Shown: piece after piece, positions 36,047 through 45,709 of the stretch
How positions within the stretch are numbered: position 1 is the first letter of the stretch
Layout of the letters: every line of letters begins with the position of its first letter
Assembly (NCBI GenBank): GCA_963734085.1
Contig: CAVTFT010000010.1
Span: forward strand, 124,001 to 188,000
Direction: 5' to 3'
DNA from: CAIWHR01 sp963734085
GTDB taxonomy: Bacteria; Pseudomonadota; Gammaproteobacteria; Burkholderiales; Casimicrobiaceae
Length of the DNA stretch: 64,000 nt
Notes under the pieces: model-generated
The model's database searches: none
The model's input: the letters and a program-made list of their open reading frames with translations, nothing else
Told to the model about the DNA's origin: nothing
Position numbers and translations under genes: made by a program

Positions 36047-36447
36047 GATGCGTTCAGCCTCCAGACGATCGCCGCCGGAACGCCGCTCGCCTGCGTCCCG
36101 GTTGCCGCTTTTCACCGACTGCCCGGTTGTCGCACGGTTGGACACACCCCTACCGTAGGCTCCTGGTATCGCAGCGGGAATCAGCGCCCCCCTGATTTGC
36201 CTGTAGGACGTCCGGCAGGGCTGCGGGCCACACGCGCGGCCCGCGCCGTGCCACGCGGGGCCATTGGAAATGTCCGATCCAACCACAAAGTTCTATCGAA
36301 CGGCCGCAGGGCAAATTGCCGCCACCGCCCCGGAAGGGTAAACTGCGCGCCCTGGCGTCGTGGGGACACAATCCCCACGGCGTGCGTCGCGGAGCCTACC
36401 GGCCTCCCGCGCGTAGCAAAAACACAATTTTTGCGGAGCACTTCCTT
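36047..36447. other. Gap before the IOR gene with twin CACAA-loop hairpins
   Basis: No convincing gene in 401 bp. Near the IOR start are two hairpins that share the loop CACAA: arms CGTGGGGA/TCCCCACG at 36359-36379, and arms GCAAAAA/TTTTTGC at 36416-36434, the latter directly before the Shine-Dalgarno GGAG. They lie in the likely 5' leader of the oxidoreductase mRNA. Nothing else distinct was seen. Confidence 0.45.
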
Positions 36448-39400
36448 ATGGCATCGGCTTCTCCCGTCCTGCGCGACGTCTCGCTCGACGATAAATATGC
36501 GTTGGAAACGGGTCACGTCTTCCTCACCGGCGCCCAGGCCTTTGTCCGACTGCTGATCCTCCAGCGCCAGCGCGACGCGCTTGCCGGCCTCAACACCGCC
36601 GGTTTCGTCTCCGGCTACCGCGGCTCGCCGCTCGGCGCGCTCGACCTGTCGCTGTGGAAGGCGCAGAAGTTCCTCGACCGCGCGCACATCAAGTTCCAGC
36701 CCGGATTGAACGAGGACCTGGCGGCGACCGCGATCTGGGGCTCGCAGCAGGTCAACCTGTATCCCGGCGCGAAATACGACGGCGTATTCTCGATGTGGTA
36801 CGGCAAGGGTCCCGGCGTCGACCGCTGCGGCGACGTGTTCAAGCACGCGAACCATGCCGGAACGTCGAAGCACGGCGGCGTCCTCGTGCTCGCGGGCGAT
36901 GATCATGGCGCGAAGTCCTCGACGCTGCCGCACCAGTCCGACCACATGTTCTCGGCGGCAATGCTGCCGGTGCTCTACCCGTCGTCAGTGCAGGAAATCC
37001 TCGATCTCGGCCTGCACGGCTGGGCGATGTCGCGCTACTCGGGCGTGTGGGTCGGCTTCAAGTGCGTCGCCGACACCGTCGAAAGTTCGGCTTCCGTGTC
37101 GATCGATCCCGATCGCACGAAGATCATCATCCCCGACGATTTCCCGCTGCCGCCCGACGGCGTGTCGATCCGCTGGCCCGATCCGTTCCTCGCGACCGAA
37201 GCGCGGATGCAGAACTACAAGGTTTACGCGGCGCTTCACTATTGCCGCGTCAACCGGTTGAACAAGATCGTCATCGACTCGCCGAAACCGCGCCTCGGGA
37301 TCATCACCAGCGGCAAGAGCTATCTCGACGTGCGGCAGGCGCTCGACGACCTCGGCATCACGGAGCAGGACGCCGCGGAGATCGGTCTTCGCGTCTACAA
37401 GATCGCGATGACCTGGCCGCTCGAGCCCGAGGGCGTGCGCCAGTTCGCCGAAGGGCTCGAGGAGATCCTGGTGGTCGAGGAAAAGCGGCAGGTCGTCGAG
37501 TACCAGCTCAAAGAGCAGCTCTACAACTGGCGCGACGACGTGCGGCCGCGGGTGGTCGGCAAGTTCGACGAGAAGGGCGAGTGGGTGCGTCCGCACGGCG
37601 ACTGGCTGCTGCCTTCGCTCTCCGAGCTCACGCCGGCGATGATCGCGCGTGCGATCGCGCAGCGGATCGAAAGGCTCGGCCTGCAGCCGCGGCAATCGGA
37701 AAAGCTGAAAGCGCGCGTCGACTGGATCAACGCCAAGGAAGCCGCGCTCGCGAAGCCAAAGATCCTGCTCGAGCGCATTCCGTACTTCTGCTCGGGCTGC
37801 CCGCACAACACGTCGACCAACGTGCCCGAAGGAAGCCGCGCGACCGCCGGCATCGGTTGCCACGTGATGGCCATCTGGATGAACCGCCGCACCGACACCT
37901 ACACGCACATGGGTGGCGAGGGCGTGCCGTGGATCGGCCAGGCGCCGTTCACCAACGAAAAGCACATTTTCGCGAACCTGGGCGACGGTACGTACTATCA
38001 CAGCGGGATCCTCGCGATCCGCGCCGCGGTCGCAGCTGGGGTCAACATCACCTACAAGATCCTCTACAACGACGCGGTCGCGATGACCGGCGGCCAGCCG
38101 TTCGACGGCCCGCTCTCACCCGCGGACATCGCGCGCCAGTGCGCAGCGGAGGGCGTGACCAGGATCGTCGTGGTGAGCGACGAGCCGGACAAGTATCCGT
38201 CCGGCTATTTCGCGAACGACATCGCGATCCATCATCGAAGCAAGCTCGACGCGGTGCAACGCGAGCTGCGCGAAACAGCCGGCTGCACGATCCTGCTCTA
38301 CGACCAGACCTGCGCGGCGGAAAAACGCCGGCGCAGGAAGCGCGGCAAGTATCCCGATCCCGCGAAGCGCGTGGTCATCAACGAGCTCGTCTGCGAGGGC
38401 TGCGGCGACTGCGGCGTCAAGTCGAACTGCGTGTCGGTGGCACCCGTCGAGACCGAGTTCGGCCGCAAGCGCACGATCGACCAGAGCTCGTGCAACAAGG
38501 ACTACAGTTGCGTCAACGGCTTCTGCCCGAGCTTCGTCACCGTCGAGGGCGGCCGCCTCCGGAAGCCCAAGAAAGCGGACGCCGTTGACCTGCCGGCACT
38601 CCCGGATCCCATACCCGCCGCGACGCCCCAACCTTACGGGATCGTCGTCACCGGGATCGGCGGCACCGGCGTCATCACGATCGGCGCGCTCCTCGGCATG
38701 GCCGCCCATCTCGAGGGCAAGGGCGTGAGCGTCCTCGACATGACGGGCCTCGCGCAGAAGAACGGCGCCGTCGTCTCGCACGTGCGCATCGCCAACGCGC
38801 CCGACGACCTGCATGCGACGCGCATTGCCGCGGGCGACGCCAAGCTGGTGCTCGCCTGCGACATCCTGACCGGCGTCGGCTACGAGCAGCTCGCCAAGAT
38901 GCAAAAGGGTGTCACCAAGGCGCTCGTGAACACGGCGCTCGTGATGCCCGCGGGATTCACGCGCGATCCCGACCTCGAATTTCCGCGCGGCTCGATGGAG
39001 CGCGAGATCGAGGACGCCGTCGGGCCCGGCGACGCCGAGTTCCTCGACGCGACGAAGCTCGCGACGGGACTCATGGGCGATTCGATCGCGACCAACCTGT
39101 TCATGGTCGGCTTCGCCTATCAGCGCGGACTGCTGCCGATCGGCGAAGCGGCGATCCTGCGCGCGATCGAGCTGAACGCCGCTGCAGTCGAGGCGAACAA
39201 ACAGAGCTTCCACTGGGGCCGGCTCGCGGCCGTCGATCCGGCCAAAGTCTCGGCGCTCGCCATTCCCGCGGCCAAGCCCGAATCACAGCAACTTTCGCAG
39301 TCGGTCGACGAGATCATCGCTCGTCGCGCGAAATTTTTGACCGACTACCAGGACGCCGCTTACGCCAGGCGCTATACCGATTTCGTGGCGCGCGTGCGCA

Positions 39401-39975
39401 CCGCCGAAGCGGCGAAGGTGACGGGCGCAAGCGCGCTGACCGAGGCGGTCGCCCGCTACTACTTCAAGCTTCTCGCCGTGAAGGACGAGTACGAGGTCGC
39501 GCGCCTCTACGCCGAAAGCGATTTCGCGCAGCGCGTCGCGGAGCAGTTCGAAGGTGACTACACGTTCACGTTCCACCTCGCGCCGCCGCTCGTCGCGAAG
39601 CCCGATCCCGCGACCGGCGTCGTCGCCAAAAGGACCTATGGCACGTGGATGATGAGCGCGTTCCGCGTGCTCGCGAAGCTCCGTCGCGTCCGCGGTACTG
39701 CACTCGACGTGTTCGGCCGCACGGCGGAGCGCAAGCGCGAGCGTTCGCTTCCCGGCGAGTACGAAGCGCTGATCGACGAGATCGTCGCCGCGCTTGCGCC
39801 TCACAATCACCCGCTCGCCGTCGAACTCGCGCAGATTCCCGAGCACATCCGCGGCTACGGTCACGTCAAGGAGCGCTTCCTCCGCGAGGCGAAGGCGAAG
39901 GAAGCGGGATTGCTCGCCGCGTTCCGCGCGGCCACGCCCGCATCGACGCCCGCTGCGGCGCTGATCGCCGCCTAG
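36448..39975 (+). CDS. Indolepyruvate:ferredoxin oxidoreductase-family protein (fused)
   Basis: Very large fused enzyme of 1175 residues that oxidatively decarboxylates aryl or branched 2-oxoacids to acyl-CoA (family knowledge). The N-terminal part has GYRGSPLGALD; a ThDP domain contains IPYFCSGCPHNTST and GDGTYYHSG. Fe-S clusters are indicated by CEGCGDCGVKSNC and downstream Cys. The C-terminal gamma domain begins GIVVTGIGGTGVITIGALLG. The ATG at 36448 has GGAG upstream; 44 earlier codons cover the hairpin leader. Acts in aromatic amino-acid catabolism. Confidence 0.92.
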   Translation: MASASPVLRDVSLDDKYALETGHVFLTGAQAFVRLLILQRQRDALAGLNTAGFVSGYRGSPLGALDLSLWKAQKFLDRAHIKFQPGLNEDLAATAIWGSQQVNLYPGAKYDGVFSMWYGKGPGVDRCGDVFKHANHAGTSKHGGVLVLAGDDHGAKSSTLPHQSDHMFSAAMLPVLYPSSVQEILDLGLHGWAMSRYSGVWVGFKCVADTVESSASVSIDPDRTKIIIPDDFPLPPDGVSIRWPDPFLATEARMQNYKVYAALHYCRVNRLNKIVIDSPKPRLGIITSGKSYLDVRQALDDLGITEQDAAEIGLRVYKIAMTWPLEPEGVRQFAEGLEEILVVEEKRQVVEYQLKEQLYNWRDDVRPRVVGKFDEKGEWVRPHGDWLLPSLSELTPAMIARAIAQRIERLGLQPRQSEKLKARVDWINAKEAALAKPKILLERIPYFCSGCPHNTSTNVPEGSRATAGIGCHVMAIWMNRRTDTYTHMGGEGVPWIGQAPFTNEKHIFANLGDGTYYHSGILAIRAAVAAGVNITYKILYNDAVAMTGGQPFDGPLSPADIARQCAAEGVTRIVVVSDEPDKYPSGYFANDIAIHHRSKLDAVQRELRETAGCTILLYDQTCAAEKRRRRKRGKYPDPAKRVVINELVCEGCGDCGVKSNCVSVAPVETEFGRKRTIDQSSCNKDYSCVNGFCPSFVTVEGGRLRKPKKADAVDLPALPDPIPAATPQPYGIVVTGIGGTGVITIGALLGMAAHLEGKGVSVLDMTGLAQKNGAVVSHVRIANAPDDLHATRIAAGDAKLVLACDILTGVGYEQLAKMQKGVTKALVNTALVMPAGFTRDPDLEFPRGSMEREIEDAVGPGDAEFLDATKLATGLMGDSIATNLFMVGFAYQRGLLPIGEAAILRAIELNAAAVEANKQSFHWGRLAAVDPAKVSALAIPAAKPESQQLSQSVDEIIARRAKFLTDYQDAAYARRYTDFVARVRTAEAAKVTGASALTEAVARYYFKLLAVKDEYEVARLYAESDFAQRVAEQFEGDYTFTFHLAPPLVAKPDPATGVVAKRTYGTWMMSAFRVLAKLRRVRGTALDVFGRTAERKRERSLPGEYEALIDEIVAALAPHNHPLAVELAQIPEHIRGYGHVKERFLREAKAKEAGLLAAFRAATPASTPAAALIAA

Positions 39976-40035
39976 TGTTCGTCGTGGTGGGCGGCGCCTG
40001 CGCCGCGGCACCGCCGCTTGAGGCACAATGGCGCG

Positions 40036-41124
40036 ATGAGCGTTTCCAAACGGATTCTCGACCTCCGCGGCGCGGCCTACGATCGCGGGCGCTTGCAGGC
40101 CGAGTTGTGCCCGGACAGGGTCGCCGACGTCACGGTAGCGATCACCCGCCGGCTGCGCGAGCTGGGACCCGCGCTGGCCGAGCCGAAAGTCATCGACTGG
40201 CTCGATGCGCAGCACGCGTTCACGCGCGACAACGATCCGGACGGCTTCGTCGAGGTGCAGGGCATTGCCGAAGGCTTCGGCATCGCGCCCGACGCGCTGT
40301 TCGCCTGTTTTTTCAGCGACGTCATCGCCGATCTCGCCGCGACGCCGTCGCTCGCGGACGGCTGCACGGCGTGGGCGGCGCCGCGTGCTGCACAAACCGG
40401 CGGATCGGTCGTCGTCAAGAACCGCGATGTTCGTGGTGACCGGGGCGACCTGCAGGGCGTGTTCCGGCACGAGGATCCGGAATGGGGCGGACGCCGCATC
40501 CTGTGCGTGAGCAGCCTGGGGTGCCCCGGCGCATTTTCGAGCGGCATCAATTCGAACGGCCTCGCCGTCGCCGACACGCAGGTCGGCACGATCGACCACG
40601 GCGAGGGCTGGCTCCGCAGCTTCCTGATGACGCGGATCCTGCGCGAATGCACGACGGTCGGCGAAGCGGTCGCGCTTGTCTTCCGCGTGCCACATGCGGG
40701 CGGGGGTACGCTGGTGATGGGAGATGCCTCGGGCGCCGTTGCCGCGATCGAGCTCGGACACGGCCGCATCGGCGCCGAGGAGTCAGGCGAGCCCGGCTTC
40801 GTCGCGCGCACCGACCATTTCGTCACCGATCGGCTGCGTGGACGCGATCTCGCGCCGCAGGAAGACATCGGGGCGCGGAACTCGCGCGCGCGGCTGTCGA
40901 CGCTCGAGCACGGGCTGCGCGACATGTCGAGCCCGTTCGCGCCGGACGCGATCCGCGCGCTGATGAGCCGGCATGGCGACAGCGCGAGTGCGGGCCTGTG
41001 TCGGCATGACGAAAAACGCAATCTCGCGACGATCTCGTGCGCGATCTACGACTGCCGAGCGCCCGCGCTCGACTTCTCGTTCGGCCCGCCGTGCGAGGGC
41101 CCGTGGGCGACGATCGAGCCCTGA
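40036..41124 (+). CDS. C45-family autoproteolytic acyltransferase/hydrolase
   Basis: Protein of 362 residues resembling acyl-CoA:6-APA acyltransferase and related Ntn hydrolases. The likely self-processing Cys is in LADGCTAWAAP, giving an alpha part of about 110 residues and a beta part containing VVVKNRDVRGDRGDLQ and SSLGCPGAFSSGINSNGLA. The substrate is probably an N-acyl amide. It follows IOR by 60 bp. A -10-like CACAAT sits just before the start, so translation may be nearly leaderless. Confidence 0.82.
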   Translation: MSVSKRILDLRGAAYDRGRLQAELCPDRVADVTVAITRRLRELGPALAEPKVIDWLDAQHAFTRDNDPDGFVEVQGIAEGFGIAPDALFACFFSDVIADLAATPSLADGCTAWAAPRAAQTGGSVVVKNRDVRGDRGDLQGVFRHEDPEWGGRRILCVSSLGCPGAFSSGINSNGLAVADTQVGTIDHGEGWLRSFLMTRILRECTTVGEAVALVFRVPHAGGGTLVMGDASGAVAAIELGHGRIGAEESGEPGFVARTDHFVTDRLRGRDLAPQEDIGARNSRARLSTLEHGLRDMSSPFAPDAIRALMSRHGDSASAGLCRHDEKRNLATISCAIYDCRAPALDFSFGPPCEGPWATIEP

Positions 41125-41140
41125 GGTCCGGCCGGTGGGG

Positions 41141-42265
41141 TCAACGCCCCATGAATTCGTTGACGGCCTCCAACCGCTCGATATGCGTGGCGAAGCCCTT
41201 GATGACGAGTAACAGCGGGATTGCCAGGACCATGCCGGCGATGCCCCAGACCCACGCCCAGAAAACCAGGCCGAAGACGACGGTGACGGCGTTCAACTGT
41301 GTCCGGCGACCCACGATCAACGGCGTGATGATGTTGCCTTCGAGCGCGGCCACGACGCAGAACGCAGCCGGTGCCGCAAGAATCTCGCCGAAGGTCGTGT
41401 AGGCCGCCCCCGAGGCGAGCAACAGCAGCAGAACGTTGGCAATCGCACCAAGATACGGAACGTAATTGAACAGCGCCACCAGCACCGCGAGCAGCAACGG
41501 GGCGGGCAGCTCCCAGTACCACGCGATGCCGCCGGCGATCGTCCCCACGACGATGTTGATCAGCGTCACCGTCGCGAAGTAGCGGCCGACGTCCTCCTGC
41601 ACCGCGTGGACGACCTTGACCGCCTTGACCTTGTCGCGTATCCGCGGCAGGACGCGGACCAGCTTCTGCAGGAAGAGATTGCCGCTCAGTAGCAGGAAGA
41701 ACGTCAGCACGATCGTCGTCAGCACCATGACGGTCGTCTCCCCGACACCGTTGAAAAGGTGCGCACCCAGCACCGCGCCCGGATTCGTTTCCCGCACCCG
41801 ATCGGCGACCCACGTCGTGTACGGCTCACCGTACATGTTGCGGAGAAGTCGCGCGAGGCGCTGCCCCAGTCCATCGAGCGCCGGCAAGGCATTGAGGGCG
41901 TTCTGGAGAGGATCGATCAACAGATAGGACAGGGCGACGAGCGCTGCGACAAGTGCGACGGCGACGATGCTGGCCCCGAGCCCATGCGGCAGCCCCCATT
42001 GCCGCAGCCGGTGGACCGCCGGCATCAGCGTCATCGCCAGCAACGCAGCAGCAACCACCGGGACGAGCACCGGTCGGGCGACGATCAGCGTGCCGACGAA
42101 CGCGAAAACCGTGAGCACGCCGAGGAATGCGACCGCGAGCGTTCCGTGGCGAGCAAGCGCGGCTGCTCCATCGGCTGCGCCGTTAGGCGCGCTCGACTCG
42201 GCCGGTGGTGCCGCATCGCCGGGCGGCGCCGCATCGCGCTTGGCGATCAGCGCAGCGCGGGCCAT
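41141..42265 (-). CDS. AI-2E family transporter (PerM-like permease)
   Basis: Protein of 374 residues with about eight helices and the family block LFNYVPYLGAIANVLLLLL plus a C-terminal GNIITPLIVGRRTQLNAVTV. Members export diverse small molecules or act as Na+/H+ antiporters; autoinducer transport is not implied. The N-terminus is Ala/Pro-rich and cytoplasmic. The start at 42265 is preferred to the longer frame to 42349. A small gene lies 19 bp upstream on the same strand. Confidence 0.88.
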   Translation of the reverse strand: MARAALIAKRDAAPPGDAAPPAESSAPNGAADGAAALARHGTLAVAFLGVLTVFAFVGTLIVARPVLVPVVAAALLAMTLMPAVHRLRQWGLPHGLGASIVAVALVAALVALSYLLIDPLQNALNALPALDGLGQRLARLLRNMYGEPYTTWVADRVRETNPGAVLGAHLFNGVGETTVMVLTTIVLTFFLLLSGNLFLQKLVRVLPRIRDKVKAVKVVHAVQEDVGRYFATVTLINIVVGTIAGGIAWYWELPAPLLLAVLVALFNYVPYLGAIANVLLLLLASGAAYTTFGEILAAPAAFCVVAALEGNIITPLIVGRRTQLNAVTVVFGLVFWAWVWGIAGMVLAIPLLLVIKGFATHIERLEAVNEFMGR

Positions 42266-42284
42266 CGGCGGATGAACAGCACGC

Positions 42285-42545
42285 TCACTCCGATCGGCGC
42301 CGGCGTCCACGCGAGATCGCCTCACGCGCGACACGATCGCCCTCGGCATCGGCTGGCGTCACGGCGGGAGCGTCGGGTTCCCCGTCAACCGGAGCGCTGC
42401 GCGTGATCGTCTTGTCCAGGCTCTGGTCATGCTCCTCCGCGGACCTGGCGCCGTGCGCTGTCCCCCACGGCGGTCCCGCACCACCCGGCGGCCGTGCGGC
42501 CTGCGGTACCTTGCCTGCGGGTCTCCTCCTTCGCAACCAACGCAT
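42285..42545 (-). CDS. Small basic unknown protein
   Basis: Protein of 86 residues, Arg/Pro/Ala-rich: N-terminal MRWLRRRRPAGKVPQAARPP and a charged C-terminus ending RGRRRRSE. The family is not recognised. What supports it is a very strong Shine-Dalgarno (GGAGGAGG) 6 bp before the ATG and a sigma-54-like promoter just upstream. It is followed by the AI-2E permease, so both may be co-transcribed. Confidence 0.55.
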   Translation of the reverse strand: MRWLRRRRPAGKVPQAARPPGGAGPPWGTAHGARSAEEHDQSLDKTITRSAPVDGEPDAPAVTPADAEGDRVAREAISRGRRRRSE

Positions 42546-42591
42546 TCGTTCCTCCTCCAGACAAGTGGATAGCTCTCCACGCTGCGAGACC

Positions 42592-42607
42592 AGCAACAGA
42601 CGTGCCG
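42592..42607 (-). promoter_or_regulatory. Sigma-54-type -24/-12 promoter of the small basic gene
   Basis: On the minus strand the bases read CGGCACGTCTGTTGCT. GG and GC are exactly 10 bp apart and the TTGC part is perfect; only the first T of the TGGCAC element is C. Transcription would start about 37 bp before the ATG at 42545. An enhancer-binding activator would be needed; none is encoded in the window. Confidence 0.6.
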
Positions 42608-42801
42608 GCGGGCGCTGTCGATCCCCTGACCCACGAGGGGTTTTCCGCCCGTCACCGCAGCTTGAAATCCGGCGCTCGCACCGCAAGCTTTATCGGTAAT
42701 TCCATTACCTCCGGTCGGGAACTCCCGCGCGGGAACGAGTCCAACATCGCTTGGCGCGCGCACCTCACGGCGCGGATCACGGATTGCGGAGGAACGCCCC
42801 G

Positions 42802-43206
42802 ATGCAGCTCAGGTCTTTGGCGCTTGTTGTAGTCGTAGTCGTCTTCACGCTCGGCTTCGTGTTGCGGAGCGCTCCGGCCGCCGCTGCGCCGGAAGCCGGG
42901 ATTCCGCCCGCCGAGCTGTCGCGGATCGAGCACCTGATCCAGGTGGTAGAACACTCGACCGACCGGAGCTTCATCCGTAACGGCACCTCCTACAACGCCG
43001 CCACCGCGGCGCGCTTCCTGCGCCTCAAGTGGAACCACGACCGCGACCGCGTTCATACGGCCGAGGATTTCGTGCGCGAGATCGGCTCTCAATCGGGAAC
43101 GACCGGCAGCCACTACCGGGTCCGGAACGCCGACGGCAGCGAGGAGGACAGCGCCGTCTTCCTGAACCGCCTGCTGGTCACGGAAGCGCGCATCGCCGGA
43201 CAGTGA
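42802..43206 (+). CDS. DUF5329-family periplasmic protein
   Basis: Exported protein of 134 residues with signal peptide LALVVVVVVFTLGFVL and a cut near APAAAA. The mature part has RIEHLIQVVEHS, FIRNGTSYNAATAARFLRLKW and EDFVREIGSQS, the DUF5329 pattern. The function of the family is unknown. The ATG has GGAGG. Upstream, a perfect palindrome GGTAATTCCATTACC (about 42694-42708) may be an operator. Confidence 0.82.
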   Translation: MQLRSLALVVVVVVFTLGFVLRSAPAAAAPEAGIPPAELSRIEHLIQVVEHSTDRSFIRNGTSYNAATAARFLRLKWNHDRDRVHTAEDFVREIGSQSGTTGSHYRVRNADGSEEDSAVFLNRLLVTEARIAGQ

Positions 43207-43225
43207 TCGCGCAAGCGGCACCGCA

Positions 43226-44863
43226 TCAGAGCAGCCGATCGATCGGCAGCAACGAGAGCAGATCGATGAGCGCGAGCTTGCCGGCGTCGACGTCGGGCTC
43301 GGAATCGAACTTGACAGTCTTCCCGCCTTGGTTCGTCACCCACGTGACGGCGGGCCCGCCCGCATCGGCTGGCTCGAGCGCAAGCTTGTAGCTGTTCGCC
43401 GGTATTGTGATCGCCTCGAAACGCGCGGCGATCTCGTCCGCAATCTCGGGGCTGTCGATGATGAAGCCGATTTCGGTGTTGATCGCGAGCGATCGCTGGT
43501 CGAAATTCATCGAGCCCACGAACACGCGCTCGCGGTCGATGACTAACACCTTCGCGTGCAGGCCGAATTGGCCCGAGCCTCCTGACCGTACGAGGCCGTG
43601 GGTTTCCGGTTCGCCCGGTACCTGCCGCACCTCGTAGAGATCGCAACCGGCTTCGAGCAGCGGTACGCGATAGCGGACGTAGCCGGCATGCGCGATCGGC
43701 ATGTCGGTCGACGCGAGCGAGTTCGTCAGAATGCGCACGTGCACGCCGCGGTCGCGCAAGCGCCTGATCAGCGCCATTTCCGCGTCGCCCGGGACGAGAT
43801 ACGGCGAGACGATGATGAGCTCGCGCTGCGCGCCCTCGACCGCCGTCGCCACGCGCTTCCACATGAGCCTTCCCGGCTCGCCATCCCGTTCGACCTGGGC
43901 CTTGTCCGGCGTGTCGTAGGCGAGGGTCGCCTTCGCCCATACGAGCGGCCGCTTGCCGGACAGGAATTGCGCAAATCGGTCCCTCTCCGATACCGAGCGC
44001 ATGTAGCTTGAGTCGGCCATCTTCTCCTTCTGCGCCGCCAGCGCCTTTCGGCACGCCTCGAGGTCCGCAGCCGACGGCTTGCCGAGGGGAAGCGCGGCAA
44101 CGGGAATCGCCAGCCGATCGTTCCAGTAGACATCGAAGCTTTGCGACAGCGCCGCGACCATCGGCCCGGCAACGACGAGATCGAAGTCGCCCAGGTTGAC
44201 CGCGGTGCTCGCATGGAAGTACGAATCGCCGACGTTGCGCCCGCCGGTCAGGGCGATCGCGTTGTCGCCAATGAAGAGCTTGTTGTGCATTCGGTAGTTG
44301 AGCCGCGCACTGCCGACGATGAACTCGGCCCAGCGGAAAGCCGAGAGCTCGCCCCGGACCACGAACGGATTGAAGATCCGGATTTCGATGTTCGGGTGCG
44401 CAGCGAGCGGCCGGATCATCGAGCCCTTGTCGAAAGCCTCCGCATCGTCGAGGAGCAGGCGCACGCGCACGCCGCGATCGGCGGCTTCGAGCAGCGATTC
44501 GAGCAGCAGCTTTCCGGTCTCGTCCTGCTGGAAGAGGAAGTACTGCACGTCGAGCGTGCGCTCGGCCCGCGCGGCGATCTCCTGATGCCAGGCGAAGCTC
44601 GCCGCGCCGTCGACCACGAGATCGAAGCCGGAAAGCCCCGGGTGTGCCTTCGCCAGCGCGTCGGCGCTTTTGCCCAGCGTCGTGGTTTCCGGGTTCGCGA
44701 GCGCCGTCGATGCGGGCTTCGGGCCGTCCATGCCGGGCGGCAGCGTTGCGCAACCGGCGACCCACAGCGCCAACGCCGCCAGCGCGGCAACAAAAACCGC
44801 GCGCACCCGTCCAGGTTCGCGCGCCGCGGCATGACCGGGCGCTCGCAATCCTGATGCGAACAT
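43226..44863 (-). CDS. PLD-superfamily lipoprotein (ClsC-like phosphatidyltransferase)
   Basis: Protein of 545 residues with a lipoprotein signal (ALWVAGCATLP). Two HKD motifs are present: HNKLFIGDNAIALTGG near residue 190 and HAKVLVIDRERVFVGS near 430, the sign of cardiolipin synthase/phospholipase D enzymes. Its periplasmic face and length resemble ClsC. It probably acts on phospholipids in the envelope. The ribosome site GAGGAG is 3 bp from the ATG, rather close. The entericidin-like gene is 92 bp upstream. Confidence 0.85.
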   Translation of the reverse strand: MFASGLRAPGHAAAREPGRVRAVFVAALAALALWVAGCATLPPGMDGPKPASTALANPETTTLGKSADALAKAHPGLSGFDLVVDGAASFAWHQEIAARAERTLDVQYFLFQQDETGKLLLESLLEAADRGVRVRLLLDDAEAFDKGSMIRPLAAHPNIEIRIFNPFVVRGELSAFRWAEFIVGSARLNYRMHNKLFIGDNAIALTGGRNVGDSYFHASTAVNLGDFDLVVAGPMVAALSQSFDVYWNDRLAIPVAALPLGKPSAADLEACRKALAAQKEKMADSSYMRSVSERDRFAQFLSGKRPLVWAKATLAYDTPDKAQVERDGEPGRLMWKRVATAVEGAQRELIIVSPYLVPGDAEMALIRRLRDRGVHVRILTNSLASTDMPIAHAGYVRYRVPLLEAGCDLYEVRQVPGEPETHGLVRSGGSGQFGLHAKVLVIDRERVFVGSMNFDQRSLAINTEIGFIIDSPEIADEIAARFEAITIPANSYKLALEPADAGGPAVTWVTNQGGKTVKFDSEPDVDAGKLALIDLLSLLPIDRLL

Positions 44864-44955
44864 GCGCTCCTCGTCCAATGGCTCTCCGTCTCTCAGCGCA
44901 AAAGCATGGCGTCCGCCTGCATCGAGCGCGGCGCCATGGTGGAAAGAACTTGCGA

Positions 44956-45105
44956 CTAGTACGTCTTGTGTTCCTTCGCCTCTTCCTGCACCTTCTGGCC
45001 GCCCTTTTCGATGTCCTTGCCCGCACCCTGGACCGTGTTGCACCCGGCCAGCGGAATCGTTCCAAGGGAGAGCGCCACCAGCAACAGCATCAGTTTCGAG
45101 ATCAT
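44956..45105 (-). CDS. Entericidin A/B-family lipoprotein
   Basis: 49-residue lipoprotein. It has the signal MLLLVALSLGTIPLAGC and then NTVQGAGKDIEKGGQKVQ, the entericidin pattern (C-N-T-...-G-x-G-x-D). Entericidins are small stress-induced lipoproteins linked to bacteriolysis in E. coli. The second ATG (45105) is chosen because AGGAG sits 7 bp before it; the first ATG (45111) is too close to the ribosome site. It is too short for most automatic gene calls. Confidence 0.85.
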   Translation of the reverse strand: MISKLMLLLVALSLGTIPLAGCNTVQGAGKDIEKGGQKVQEEAKEHKTY

Positions 45106-45176
45106 CGCCATCTCCTATCGGTTCGTTGAGGGTTTCACCACGTTCAGCCACTACACCCGTTGCGCGCGCCTGTTGC

Positions 45177-45695
45177 TTACGTCGGACCCAGCCGGGTGGC
45201 CGAGGGACCGGTGTGCGTGGCTTCGTGATCGCTGACATCGTCGATTGGCGCCGGAATTCCCGCGACCCCGACGCCGTGCACATGCACCATCTCGCCGCCA
45301 AGCCAGCCCGAGATCGCGATCAGCGTCACTCCGAGCACCGACATACCCATGCCGATCAGGAAGTTCGGCGGCTCGGCGCTGCGCAGCCACAGATTGATCG
45401 CGTAGAGCACGACGACGGAAAGATTGATCGCGAGGTGCGTCGACGCGAGCTTCCGCAGATGCCGATTCCGCAGCGACATAAAATCGAACAACCCGGGAAT
45501 GGCCGCCACCACCGCGCCGACGAGACCTCCCGCGATCGTGTAATACGCGAGCATGAACCACACGAGCTCGACTTCGCCCACGTCCGAAAAGAGAACCACC
45601 ACGTCGCAGGCGAGTGAAAAGACCCACAGCCCGACGGGAATCGTGATGAGTATCGGATGGATCGGGTGCCGCGCGATGCTTGCCGGGGTTTCCAT
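45177..45695 (-). CDS. DUF2231-family membrane protein
   Basis: Protein of 172 residues with four helices. The N-terminus ARHPIHPILITIPVGLWVFSLACDVV is the DUF2231 pattern with its conserved HP-HP motif. Function unknown; the family often occurs near redox or stress genes. A C-terminal soluble tail is present. Ribosome site GGAGAC lies 7 bp before the ATG. A universal-stress-like fragment ends 14 bp upstream. Confidence 0.85.
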   Translation of the reverse strand: METPASIARHPIHPILITIPVGLWVFSLACDVVVLFSDVGEVELVWFMLAYYTIAGGLVGAVVAAIPGLFDFMSLRNRHLRKLASTHLAINLSVVVLYAINLWLRSAEPPNFLIGMGMSVLGVTLIAISGWLGGEMVHVHGVGVAGIPAPIDDVSDHEATHTGPSATRLGPT

Positions 45696-45709
45696 TCACT
45701 GTCTCCTGT

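Noticed and set aside
36316..36447. Longer IOR N-terminus
   Set aside because: The region forms two hairpins and has no family similarity. The start at 36448 has a ribosome site.
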